Shown: in pieces, positions 37,241 to 49,277 of the stretch
Position numbering within the stretch: the stretch's first letter is position 1
How the letters are laid out: each line of letters begins with the position of its first letter
From: Crambe crambe
Taxonomy: Eukaryota; Porifera; Demospongiae; Poecilosclerida; Crambeidae
DNA: 64,000 nt
Assembly: GCA_963924555.1 (NCBI GenBank)
Contig: OZ004586.1
Span: 4,422,501-4,486,500, forward strand
Reading direction: 5' to 3'
The notes under the pieces: model-generated
Databases searched by the model: none
Told to the model about the DNA's origin: nothing
Seen by the model: the letters and a program-made list of their open reading frames with translations, nothing else
Position numbers and translations under genes: made by a program

Positions 37241-38174
37241 TGTGTGTTTTAATGCTTGATGCTTAGGGTGAGTGGTAACACATCTGTGTCATCCTACGGT
37301 CCCACACACACATGCACACACTTTGACCTTGACCTTTAAAGGGCCAGGGCCACCCCTTTGGGTGATGTTCTTCTGACAGAGGAACTTGACGACACTTGAC
37401 ACTTCAAGTGAGTGGTGACACATCTGTGTCTTGTGTTGTCCTATCCTACACATAGCTACTTGAATGTAGATTACAAATTGTTTTAGTGTAGTTGTATAAT
37501 TTTAAAGCCTTTTCATCTGTAGTATAAATTATTTATGAGAAAAAATATAGCTAGTTGTAGTATACCTTTGATATTAGTTACAGTACGGATGTGAGAAATA
37601 TTACACTGAGACAGGCTCTGCAAAGCATCAAAGGGTTGCATGGCCCAGACCCTGTAAGGGTCAAGGTCAAGGTATGTGTGTACATGCCTAGAATTATTAT
37701 AAAGTGACGAACACATAATATCAAGGGGGGTGAGTGGTGTTGGACTTGAGCAGGGGGATTGCTACAGCAAAGGACATCTCCCTTCCATTGTGCTCACATA
37801 CTATGCCTAGCTAGCTAAATAACAAGTTCTGCGATGTCATAGTATAGATTGATAAAAAACACAAACTCAATTCCTATGTAAAATCATTGTGTCAGTAGCT
37901 ATAGGCAGTAAAGAAAAGAACTAGTTAGTGGCTATAGCTTCAGTATGATGTTAATTTACTGAGCCATCGTGTCTGTATAATAGCTAGTCGTGCTTTATTA
38001 CTCATAGAATTTTCATTCCAAGACAAAGCAAAACATTCATTGTATTAGATGAAGGTTATGATACAATACACAAGTTCTAACACCACATCAGAACTAGCTA
38101 TATAAGCTACTTCAATTGCTAAAATAATACAATGTAGATCTACTTTTGGCCTAAAAGAATGATTTCCAACAGAA
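37241..38174. repeat. Second part of the duplicated 3' flank
   Basis: 37241-37450 runs parallel to 42715-42945 (GTGAGTGGTRACACATCTGTGTC, TTTGACCTTGACCTTTAAA). 37451-37680 matches 42946-43163 but inverted (CCTTGACC, TTTGATGCTTTGCAGAGCCTGTCTCAG, ACAAATTG...TACATTCAAG). Beyond this, nothing recognisable until 38175. Confidence 0.7.
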
Positions 38175-40577
38175 CTACATTAAAATAAACAGTTTTCCTG
38201 TGTTGGCTTCTTGATCAGCAGCAGCACCAGCATTACCACCACTAGAAGGAGGGGCATTGCCAGCTTCAATCACACCCTTTGAACGATGCACAATAAAGGG
38301 TTGAATACTAGCTATAGGTACTGCAGCAGGTGTGTCAAAGAGTCTGATGAAGGGTCACCCTTATGCCATCCTCATACAACCCCACCATTTTATATCATGC
38401 ATAGCTATATATCAAGATAATAGTTGAGATTGATGATTGCACACTCTCTTCTGATGTTTTAGAGTATTAGTGGCAGTTATATAATAATGCTTGACTGATA
38501 ATGTCGAGGATCAATATGTTGCATGCTGTGTGTGCATAATTATGATAATAAGTTTACACCTAATTAATGTGAGCTCTGCCTCTGCATTCTCTGAATAACT
38601 TGAGTAACTTAGTAAGGGCAAAATGGGTCATCATGAAGTTCCACCAGATCAGCCCTTTGTTTAATATGATAATCTCAAGTACAATCAGCTAGATACAACT
38701 TAGTTTTATCAAGCATCTCTTTAGGAAACCTCACAAGTGCGAGAAACAAGAAACTATCTTATAGATCCCTTTACTGCATGTGCATCAGCATTCATAAATT
38801 ACAACTCCATTGTAATATCAATGCACTAGCATAATCAAGTTATATACTATAATCACAACACTATCACGTAGCCATGACAAAATATTACTATAATACACTA
38901 TAGAAAATAACAGTGTGAGGATATAAATCAATTCAGCTCAACTATTCATGACAGCTACAATATTTGTTACTATGATATGATTTAGCTACTAGCTAAGTTA
39001 TTAAAATAACTTGCTATGAGTATGTGGAACTTAGTGGTGGCACAGATTTCTCTCTTGCTTCTCTCAAATGTTTCAAAGCATCTTGTTAGCTAATGAATCT
39101 TACGATTCATTATCTTCAGAAATAACTGCTTAAGTATTCGTTGGAATATAAACCAAGCAAACATTAAGATGAGGAAGAGGATGATGAGTACTGTAGAAAG
39201 AATCATAAGATATCCTACTGTGGTTTTCCATTGCCAATCAAGGTGCGCGGTTAGTATAATAGCTGTGAATGCTATAAAAAATAATGCTATCAAAAGCATA
39301 AAAGCGATATCTGACCTGTTTTGAGAATTTTCTTGTATGGCTGAAATACTTCAAATATAAGAGCACTTAGTAACATAGTGATAGCTAGTGTGGGAAAGAC
39401 AAAAGAATTGGGCATGAGCTGTACTATCATCAGAAACAAGAAACGCAAGAGGAAGTAAAATGCAGAGAAGTACCTCAGGTCATAAGGCTTTATCTTGTAG
39501 CTACCTTGGAAGGCATCCATGAAGATATGTAGTCTCTGGCATCTCAATCCCAAGCAGTCTGGAACAGCGACAAGGGTAGAGAACTAGTAAGAGGAAAGGG
39601 AGGAATACAAATATAAAGCAAATCAATAATGCGAACACAGCAAATGGAAGATGATCATGTCCAAAATACTCAATATTGGCATCGTAGAAGAGGAATTTCT
39701 TTTTGATCTCTGTCCTCATCTCGTCATAGGCTATAGCTAGTGAAAGCCAAAAGATCAAAAGAAACAGATAGTATCTTTGTGCTGGAAAGAATAAACGTTT
39801 CAATGAGGGACGTTCGTATGTTCCATTGCCTTTGGTAATATCTGAAAAGACTTATGAAAGGCTTCCATGCCAATTTTACGAAACGATAATTTTTGTCATA
39901 CAATGTCAGCAATATGTAAGTGACGAAGATTAAAATGAAAGGATACAAGGCTATTATATAGTCCAGAAATAGAATGTGGATAATATTCAGTTGCGGATGG
40001 AGGCAGAAGCTAGGATACACACACCGAAAGAAATCTAAATTTACTATACCGAATATAGAAAACCATATATCGGGAAGGATGTTATGATAAAGAGCAGAAG
40101 ACCAAACATTAATCCAACCATCGAATATTTGCTGCATGAGTGGTGATAATAAGCACTGCAATACAAGTATAATCCCATTGAGATGACTTGATGCAACACT
40201 GACCCTCAGAACCACAACAAGGAACTGTCATGGAGTATCTCTCAATAGGATATAATGTACTAGTTCTACTAGTATAAAAACATGTTAGTATGCAATTTCC
40301 AACAACAGTTTTATTAACATCCTGATCCCAGTAAATGCAATAGCAGGCATGAATTCTCGGTTTTATTACATTGCACAACTCCAATCTTGTCGACACCACA
40401 GGAATATTCACCAGTAGCATCAGGGATTGATTGTGACGACCAAATTTTATGATTTACTTCTGAACCATCATTTTCAATAGAAGCACTATTATCAAACAAA
40501 ACAAGTTCAAGGCATGCCATCATACTGCAGTGCAATTTCATGTAGAACTGAGAGCTATTGTGGGTATAGCTAGTCAT
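38175..40577 (-). pseudogene. Sponge-type multi-pass membrane protein, frame-broken
   Basis: On the minus strand the conserved blocks of a large sponge/cnidarian membrane family appear in order: a Cys-rich ectodomain (TGEYSCGVDKIGVVQCNKTENSC, WDQDVNKTVVGNC), SVASSHLNGIILVLQCLLSP, FFRCVYPSFC, WKPFISLFRYYQRQWNIRTSLIETF, FLFYDANIEYFGHDHLPFAVFALL, LYPCRCSRLLG, LRCQRLHIFMDAFQGSYK and two further hydrophobic segments. The last splice uses donor AATC|GTAAG (39104) to acceptor TATAG| (38311), phase 1, giving a Gly/Ala/Asn-rich tail to stop 38175. At least four one-base frame changes (near 40335, 40200, 39790, 39545, 39325) break it. The function of the family is unknown to me. Confidence 0.65.
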
Positions 40578-41873
40578 AGCTATAGGTAACAGTTACAGGA
40601 ATCAGTTTCATGACCAGTGTTGGTATCGAAACTCGATGTATACATTATAGTCTAGCATCCAAATATGGAGGTAGCTATGAGTGCTACATACATCCACAAC
40701 CTTGAGAGGGCGGGAAGGAAGGAATATAACCAGCGACTTCTGGTTTATTGTTACTAATGAGTCAGAGCCTGAGCCATCTCATTTGTAGTGGTACGGCCAT
40801 GGCTACTTTCATGGTCTGGGGAATGCCCTCCAGTTGTTATTGATTCAATTTCAATCTGGTATGATCTAGGCAATGCCATGTACTAACTTATAAGTCATTC
40901 TCATTATTGTATACACACACGCAAAACCAAACAAAAAAGCTCTGAATGGTGGTAGCTACGGCCATAGCCGTACCAGCCGTAGTGCATGAATCCAGTAATC
41001 ATTTCTACAGTATGTAGTTATGATAGCTTATCAAGCTACGTATAATGGATTGACTTGATAGCTACTGGGCTTCTCCATTGGACATGTGTATGGTCTAATT
41101 CATGGTGCAGTGGCAGAGATATTGGAGGGGGGGCAGGGGGGCTCTAGCCCCCCCCCCCACCCCACTTTTTGACAGTTGATAATTGACATGTATTATTAGT
41201 ACATTGTGGTATGCGCCACCAGATTTGTTGTGGTGTTTCTGCCCCGTGGTGGGGTTACTTGTGCATGGTATAATTATGGGTGACCCTTCATCAGACTTCT
41301 TGACACCTGCTAGCTCAATGTGAATATTCAATGTGCAGTTTAACCACCCTGCATGCCCACATTATGTAATTTTATGCTTAATGCATGCCATGAGAGAGGA
41401 GTTGTCTCAGGAAGAGAATGTGTTTTGGCTACAATAGGGTTGAATGCATAAGTCTATATGCTTACTTTTATATGGTTCTGTGGAAATAGTATAGCTACGT
41501 ATGTACATGGAATCAGGAGAGCATGTGTCTCCTGGCTTCCTTCCTTCCAGCACCCTTGAGTGAACAAACCACATTACAAACCATAATGACGTGGATACAT
41601 GTCAACAAGCAATTGCAAGTACAGCAAATAGGTGACTTCTAGTTCTAGTTGAGTCCCATTTCTGATGTGAATGTGGAAAATATTTTGATGAGAGAGATTG
41701 GTAGCTATAGCTATGTTCCATTCATTGTCTTTGGTAGAATCCAAGACATGTAGCTGGATAAAAAATTAGCTAATATCTATTGAATTTTTACAACCTTCAC
41801 CAGTCATTATCAGCAAAGGAAAATATATATGATATCAAGTATGAAAGAAACTACAGCTATACTATAAAGGAAA
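40578..41873. other. Non-coding stretch
   Basis: Contains a G-run/C-run hairpin near 41125-41160 (GGGGGGGCAGGGGGGCTCTAGCC then C-run) of the same general sort as near 16930 and 35570. No exon recognised. Confidence 0.5.
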
Positions 41874-42107
41874 ATGCCACAAAGAGATGAACTTGAAAGC
41901 TATATTGACAGCTCTGAATTGGTGATGCAGTTTTCTGCTGCCGACAGACCTCTCCCATCCACCCAACTCATGCTAGTGCCACAGCAAGTGACCAGGACAG
42001 TGACTCACATGGAAGCTACAACAGTATCTGGACACAGTATACGTATGTCAGATGTGGGAGGACAGCCAGAGTTCGAAGAGCTCCTCCCTAGCCTCCCTTA
42101 TTTTATT
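41874..42107 (+). pseudogene. ROC-domain fragment, partial copy of the Roco gene
   Basis: The reading DRPLPSTQLMLVPQ...VTHMEATTVSGHS...MSDVGGQPEFEELLPSLPY corresponds to about 30990-31160 of the Roco exon, then jumps directly to 3'-flank sequence (33885 onward). Most of the gene is therefore deleted in this copy. The DVGGQ element is intact but there is no P-loop. Confidence 0.75.
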
Positions 42108-43229
42108 ACAGGTTTTAAATTATGCAGTGATTTTTAGCTAATAATTAGGCTTTAAAAAATTAATACACAAAACAGGACAGTTCACATTATATTTCACTTA
42201 TCAGTTCAGTTCATGGAATTCAGCTAGCTATGCATTTCCATTTGTTGTAGAGAATAAGCATTCCAACTGTGACTTAATTGACTTCATTATCAGAACTCAT
42301 ATAGCTATACACTGCCAGGCAATAGTAGCAACTTTCTTATTTGGCTTACATATCACTTTGTTTCTCAAGCGTACACCACATTCACGCTGGCCAGCAGAGT
42401 TAGTGCGGTACCATGTGGATCAGATCATCTCTTTAACCTCTGATTCTTCAGTGCACAAATTTCATCAGTCAATGCAAGAGAAGCCCTGCAGTTACGTATT
42501 CAATGAATGGTAGTCTCATGGTGAACAGCTCTTTGGTAGGCAAGCAATGTGTCCCATTCCTCTACATCAACATTCTTGTCAACTCTGAAATTTGCACTCT
42601 TTTCATCAACATTCTTGTAGCTACAAATCTGAAGTTTGAACCGTTGTCTCAAATATTTCTTCAGGTACTACTCCTACGTACTCTAGAGGATGCTTTAATC
42701 AAAGTGTGGGTGAGCTGTTTTAATGCTTGACACTTATGGTGAGTGGTGACACATCTGTGTCATCCTATGGTCCTACACATAGCCACACACACATGCACAC
42801 AGTTTGACCTTGACCTTTAAAAGGGCCAGGGCCACCCCTTGGGGTGATGCTCCTCTGATAAAGGAACTTGATGACACTTGACACTTCTGGCGAGTTGTGA
42901 CACATCTATCTCTTGTGATGTCTTATGCTACACATAGCTATGCTTGACCTTGACCCTTAAAGGGCCCGGGCCATGCAACCCTTTGATGCTTTGCAGAGCC
43001 TGTCTCAGTGTGATCTTTAGCATTCTGTAATAACAAAAGGTCTATTCCTTTTTCTCGCGAATAATTTATACTACAGATTTTTTTTCATGGAATAGCTATT
43101 GGAAAAGGCTTTAAAGTTAAATGCACACACACAACTAAACCAATTTGTAATCTACATTCAAGAATCTATAATGTGCTTGTCAGTGCGTACGTACGCAAGG
43201 AAATCATGACAGAGAAAGAAAAAAACGAG

Positions 43230-43281
43230 ATCGAGTTAGGGATCGAACCGAGTCCTCGGGCTTCGCAAGCCAACGCGCTAC
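43230..43281 (-). tRNA. 3' part of a tRNA-like sequence, split by an Academ insertion
   Basis: On the minus strand the segment reads CGCGTTGGCTTGCGAAGCCC...GGTTCGATCCC, with a perfect B-box and an anticodon-arm-like region with loop TTGCGAA. The D-loop word GGTAG lies exactly at the target duplication CTAC (43278-43281), and its 5' continuation (CAGTCACGCGGTAG on minus) is at 49853-49871. I could not pair the acceptor arms, so it may be a tRNA-derived SINE or a decayed tRNA gene. Confidence 0.5.
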
Positions 43282-43667
43282 CAGTCAATTCGCCAATGTA
43301 ATTTTTCGCGTAGGTGTATTTTATTATGACGTAATTATTGCGGTACTTGTAAGCGTGTTTCTCGACAGCTGAAACTGGCAGAGTGCTCGCCTCAGATCTT
43401 TGTTCTCCGGAGGAGTTTGTGTTAGATATCGCGTACAGAGCACCTGTGATATCCATACTTGGGGTAACAAGTAAGAAAACTACTGTACCAGACTAACCTG
43501 GCTTTATAGGGCTAGCACTCCACTCCACGTGATAATAAATTGGCACAGCATGACTGAGTAGATCATGCCTATTTATCGTCATAAAGAACTGGAACAACAC
43601 AGAACTTGGATATATTATGTAGTAAGTATTATTTAAGAAAAATGCTTAGTTTCAAACCAAAATGTAT

Positions 43668-43687
43668 GTCAGAAAAAATTTCCTGAC
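43668..43687. repeat. 20-bp subterminal near-palindrome
   Basis: GTCAGAAAAAATTTCCTGAC, identical to 49550-49569 in the same orientation and itself nearly palindromic (8 of 10 pairs), so it reads as an inverted repeat as well. Sited about 386 bp from the left end and 283 bp from the right end of the Academ element, outside the coding region. A possible transposase-binding site. Confidence 0.7.
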
Positions 43688-43763
43688 AAGGTTTGTAGGC
43701 AGAGTACATAGTATATTAAAGAGTTTGAAGGGAGAAATGTATAATGTGAGTGGTAGAGGGCAG

Positions 43764-46700
43764 TTACAGTTCAAAACTGTCATCACTGTTATAATCACAG
43801 TCACAAGAATCTCCAAAAACATCTTCCATTATGAGATTAGTGTCACTGTCATTTTCAGTCGGCTCAATCTCTTCCCTTTCCAGATCTTCCATGTGGCTGG
43901 CTTGTAATGGCAGATTTGAACAATGCTGACACGAACAGCCTTCAGAGCAGTGGTTTCCTTTCTTTCTGCATCCACAGTGAGTTGTTCGGCAACCAGCTTT
44001 ACATTTGCACCCTTTTGTTAGCAACAAAACCCTTTGCTCGATTTGTTTGATGTTATCATCACTATCCCAATCTATGGCAAGTACTCCGTCGTTAATCTTC
44101 CATCCATGTGATGAGATCTCATGTAATTGGATAATGCTCTGATCAGCTTGTCCCCACATGTCTAACACCCAGCATGACCTCTTCCAATGACGTAGTAGTG
44201 CATCTACTGAGGGAATCATGTCATTTTCTGCACTTATTCGATCCCATACAGTTTGTCGGATGTCCTCCAACCACTTGTTGTGCGTATCCAAGGGAGATTC
44301 GTCAGTTTGAAAGCTCTGGAAGTGTGATTCAGGTGAGTTGGTATTGAATCCTGTGGCATTCTTTTTATAATATATGGTGCCAATCAGCCTGAGGAAAGCC
44401 AAGAAACCTCGTGTGTGTCCTTCATTTGAGATCGAAGTATCAGAGAGTGACTCGTGTGTGTATGTTGTTTTACCAGTGATAAATGCTGCATGTTGAAAAA
44501 AGTTTCTCATGAATGTGGCCTTTCCAATTCCTGAAAAAAATGATGTGTAATCACAGCCAGTAACTACAAACAGTACTTGAATGACTTTTGAAAGTGTGGC
44601 TGGTTCAATGCTGGCTAGGTTAGGGTCATTTTTCAAAGCGGTTACAAGATGTTTCATGTGTACAAAGTGCAGTTCTTTGGATAGAATGCTGCTGATTTGC
44701 ACTAAGATCTCCTTTTCTTGATTGCACTGAAGTGGCAGACCAATCATGTACACATCAGTGTCGGGGGACTGTATCAATATTTGATTGCAATTTGTTTTCC
44801 TTGCATGTAGCCATACTCTGGTATCAGCTTCCTCGGCGTTATTGGAAAACTTAGGATCTGGTTGTGGAGTGCATGTACTGCCACCTTCTACAAACCATGC
44901 TGTATCGGACAGAGGTTCAGCAAATGCTCCAGCCACATAGAACCTTTGATTTTGTACAAGGTGAGGGTAAAGATGTTTCATCATATTCTGGGCCAAAAAG
45001 CACGTTAGATGTCTTTTGCATTGACGGCAGTGCAATACATTTTCTCTCCACTTACGACATGGAAGTTGTGAGTCTGCTTGAATTGCCTCACAAACGTGCT
45101 CAGGTGCTATTGGTGATGCTTCATCACGTTTTTTTTTGCTCAAAGTATTTTGGGGTAGCCTTCAACCGCCCTGGGTTGTCAAATATTAAGTGAACCTCAG
45201 TGATGCCCCTAGTAAAGTGTGGGATGATATATCTTTGTGACAAAAATCGTCCATAGTCACCAAATGTAGTGAGGCTTCCAAGAGGAGCTGTGTTTATCAT
45301 AAACATCCCTTCCACTATGCAGCATTGTGGCTGCCATCCTTGTGGGTATTGTGAGAGAAAAACTTTTTGTGGAGCATTTTTGTACTGTTTTTCTAAGGCT
45401 TTTGTCATGTAATGCTTTTGACCTTTCAGTGGGATCCCTTGATGGTCTGATATTGCCAGTGGTAATGCAATCAATTGTTCCCCTGCTGTTTGTATAGGAT
45501 TCCCTGTACGCATGGACCATTTCAGTTTTTTTCGTAAACAGGACATTAAAATTTTTCTGTCCTTTTCTAGCTGAGAGACCCGTTTCTTTCCTACTTTTTT
45601 CGTAGAAAAGGTTAGCAGTTGCTTTTTTCTCATGGGAGCTGTTGAGCTGGGTTCTCTTAGAATGTAGAAGGATATTCTGGAATGAAATTCATTCTGTCCA
45701 ATCACCCGAAAATTGAGCAGATCTGAGGTTTGCTGAGCAGTAGCAGATGTTTTGGTGAAAGGGTTCATCAGACCTCTGTTAGTAGGTGGTACTTCAAACA
45801 GTGAATGTTTTTTTATGGCTGTGATCTGTGCTTTGATGTTCTCTTCTCTTTTATAATCTCTGCTGTTTCTGGTTAAATACCAGTTGTGTGTCTGTGGATG
45901 AACTATTTCCTTGTCTGGAAATAGCTGTTGATCCAAATTTTCAAGAGTCTTAGTTCTCGATGGCAGATAGTTGACAAATCTATTGATGTAATCATGAGAT
46001 GGCTGTACAATTGATGTTTTACATGATTTATTAATCAGCATCTCATGAGCTTCATCGATGGCAACTGAATGCCATGATCTTCCCCCAATACTCACCACAA
46101 AAGCACCTTGTCGAAACATAGTGAGAATGGATTGTGGCATGCAAAGTAAATCTGCTAGGTGTTGGGATATAAGTTTAGTGTAATTGTGGTGATCAAATGC
46201 CGTAAAAGTGGCAGCCATTTGTTTGATGCTGGCTACCCTCAGTGACCAATCTCCACTCCTGATGGCAAGGAAGAGCCCTATGTATGCCATGAGATCCTGA
46301 AAAACACACTGCACCCAAAATCGCCATGTTTCATCTTTCTTAGCAAGTTTTTGGATGAAAGCTTTAAACTTCTTAAAGTTTTCTGATGTCACATGATGTA
46401 TTACATCTGGCGATTCTGGATGGGACAGTTTATTGGCAATAAGGGTAAGAGGGTGGGTGTGAACTTCTGACTGCTTCTCCAAGAAAACTGTAATCATAGC
46501 CCTATAGAGAGCCTCCCATACCTCCAAGAGAAAACAATGGGTCCTTTTAAATTGCCCACAGACTTGAATGGACGCAACAGGTATCCTGCAGCTTTAGCTA
46601 GATCCTTGAAACCTGCATCGAAATATGGTTTCATGAGAGCTTTTTGAAAGTTCATAAGCATATGCCAATCTCCAGGCATTGGAATTACCCAATCAAGCTC

Positions 46701-49277
46701 TTTTCCATATTCACTTTTTAGAGCTTGGAAGATTTCATACAGCTTTTGATCCCCCGTGAGTACTAGATATTCCTTTTTTTTGTTCAGAATGAACTTCGTG
46801 TAAAGATCATGCAGGAGTTCAATGATGGTATCTTTGTTGTCAGACTGTGCGTCAATGACTTCCAGATATGTTACCTCAGACTTTTTGGTATGTGTCACCC
46901 TTTTCAAGTCAAAATAGGTTTGAATGTTAATAAATACTTGTCTTGAACTGGGGTCAGCCGTATCATTAACAGCCATTTTTTGTAACATGTAGCTAAACAA
47001 TTCTTCTTGAATTTCCGCTACAGTATCAATCTCTGTCTGACTTGTTGCAAAGTCAACTAGTGACTTGGTATTGATGGGTGCAAGTTGCTGGGTAGTAGAT
47101 GCTGAAAGCATTGGTACCAAATTTTTTGTACCATGATTGATGTATTCTTTCCTTCTCTCTACTCCAGTACGTCCTCTGCACCATGCTTTTGTTGCTGGTG
47201 ATCGTATGAGGTATGTTGGAGAAAGCATTGGTGATCCTCTCTCTGGTCTTTTTCGTGACAAGATATCTGCTGTATTTGAGGTAGGTGATACTGGACTGAT
47301 TTGGAGCAATGATGGGACTGAAACTGGAACAGGCTGTTGGAGTGTTGGTGTGACTGATGTTGGACTGGTGGCCATGGGTTGGAATTCGAGTGTTGGTGTG
47401 ACTGACGTTGGACTGATGGCCATGGGTTGGAGTTCGAGTGTTGGTGTGACTGACATTGGACTGGTGGCCATGGGTTGGAGTTCGAGTGTTGGTGTGACTG
47501 ATGTTGGACTGGTGGCCATGGGTTGGAGTTTGAGTGTTGGCGTGACTGATGTTGGGCTGAGTGTTGGTGTGACAGATGCTGGACTTGCAGCTGTGGGTCG
47601 GAGTTCAAGTGTTGGTGTTACTGATGGACTTGCAGCCAGTTGCAACTGTGTGTGAGATTGAGCAGGTAAGAGTTCAAGTCCAGGCAGGGGTTGTACCAGT
47701 TGTACAGTGGTTCCATGCCAGCTGCTTTTATGATTATTGCATACTTGGGAAAATTTATGTAAAAAATCGATGTTGTCTGCTGATACTATGATAAAGGAAC
47801 TGGAACTGAATTGATCAGTACAAGGAAGACCCAAACTCTCTATTTTAGTTTGTCTGAATCTGGATAAGGTGTCTTTTGAGGCGCATAAGCCTAGTCTGTT
47901 TAAGATTTTTATTAAGTGAGCTGATCCCCCATGGCTCTCCACAACATCAGTAATCAGTGTATGCATAGGTAGAGAACAACGATCATCTGTGCTGAAAAGG
48001 ATTGCACAAAGCAAAAAAAAGTTTCTTACTGTTTTAGTATTGGATTCATTTTTAGATGTACCGATTCTATCTCTTGTGGATCTGGTTAAAGCACAGATAG
48101 CTTTCCACAGTTCTGGATTGAGCTGATCAATGATAGAGTGGATATCTAGCTTTTCATATTTACTTAAAAAATATGAACTTTTTGCTATAAATTTTTGACA
48201 CTGATCATGAACCAAATCATTCAAGTGATCAAGTACTTCACTACTTGATTCATTAGCACTTGATTTCACTGGATTTTCTGGATCCTCAACAGGTGCGGGT
48301 TTACTCTGACCAAGCTTCCATAGGGTTTGCTGTAACATTGGTGCGAGGTCAGATGTTTGCCTATAAAGTAAGGTGCCGTACTTTCTGACACTGCAGAAGT
48401 ATTTGAGATGATGCTCCAGCTCACTTAGCAGGTTACAAAATACCCACATAGCTGTCATGTGTGTACTTTCACCCACTAGGCCACTTTTCACCAATAGTTC
48501 ACTACAGTATTTTTTGAAAAGTTGGTGTACTGTCGGTAATAGCATTACTTTTCTGTGCAGTAGTTCCTGTCCAACGTAAAGTATAGTTTTATCCATGGCC
48601 AAGTTGGTCACTTGTTGTAGTGATGTGGGAGAGATGGTATGTGTTCTGTACCTAACTTTTTCAATTAGTGATTGGAGCTCGCTGTCTAGGCTTGCTTTGT
48701 TGTCACCCTTAATGATGGTTAATTGGGATTTATAACAAGTGAAACAAACCCTATCTGTGTCAGATATGTGACCGTCAAAACCAGTAGTCGTTCGTAAATG
48801 ATGTTCAATAATTGCAGGGTTTGGGGAAAGTCTGGATTTCATATTCTTGAGAGAGGTGTTACAGGTGGGACAGTTGGTGTTTGGTTGTACTTGTACGTTT
48901 TTGTAAAGTTGATGGTAATGATGTTTACAAAGGGGGGTTGGAATGGGAAGAACACTCATTTTGCTTTTTAAGCCACATTCCTCTACTGCTAAGCTCATTC
49001 TATTTGCATCAGCCATGTTGCTAGAAGCAAATACATCGTTTGTACAACACCTAATACAGCATTCATTATTAATCCTTTGTTTTTCCCACCTAGGATGATA
49101 GGTGGAATTGGTGAGAACTCGTCCGACATCATCTCTGCATGGCCGGCATATGTGGTTGTCCCCTGTGATGCCCTTCTCAGCTACAAACTCACATGCCTTG
49201 ATGTTCTTCCATGTTTTCACACGAGACATATGGTCATGGGGGGTATTACACAATGCACAATCTGTGGCTTTTGACAT
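43764..49277 (-). CDS. Academ transposase with XPG-like nuclease and CXC domain, two frameshifts
   Basis: Three long frames overlap end to end: 49277-46494, 46527-45124, 45143-43764, together about 1830 aa. N-terminus: zinc-binding pairs (CALC, CRPCRDD, CIRCC, CPTC, CFTC). About residue 500 ADNIDFLHKF; then a 16-residue repeat array; GDQKLYE (about 841); IPMPGDWHMLMNF (870). Frame 2: FLLEVWEALYRAM, SGDWSLR, HHNYTKL, IDEAHEMLINKS. Frame 3: NAEEADTRVWLHA, QSPDTDVYMIGL and VVTGCDYTSFFSGIGK (XPG/FEN-like), then CKCKAGCRTTHCGCRKKGNHC and an acidic tail. The second break lies in a run of nine A (45128-45136 region) where eight would keep the frame; the first is near 46540, around AATTTAAAAGG. Both look like one-base slips, so the element may be recently active or the assembly slightly wrong. 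Confidence 0.82.
47290..47640. repeat. 48-bp minisatellite within the Academ gene
   Basis: About six to seven units, each with GTTGGTGTGACTGATGTTGG and CCATGGGTTGGA, encoding SVTPTLELQPMATSPT on the minus strand. The period is a multiple of three, so length changes keep the frame. It lies between the DNID and GDQ motifs, in a region that must tolerate length change. Confidence 0.9.

Noticed and set aside
37270..42960. Imperfect GTGACACATCTGTGTC palindromes as hormone-response-type elements
   Set aside because: They belong to the duplicated repeat segment; no gene start nearby supports a regulatory role.
47137..47655. A 172-aa plus-strand frame and a 149-aa frame (QHQSHQHSNSNPWPPV) over the same bases
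   Set aside because: Both are off-frame readings of the coding minisatellite in the Academ gene.
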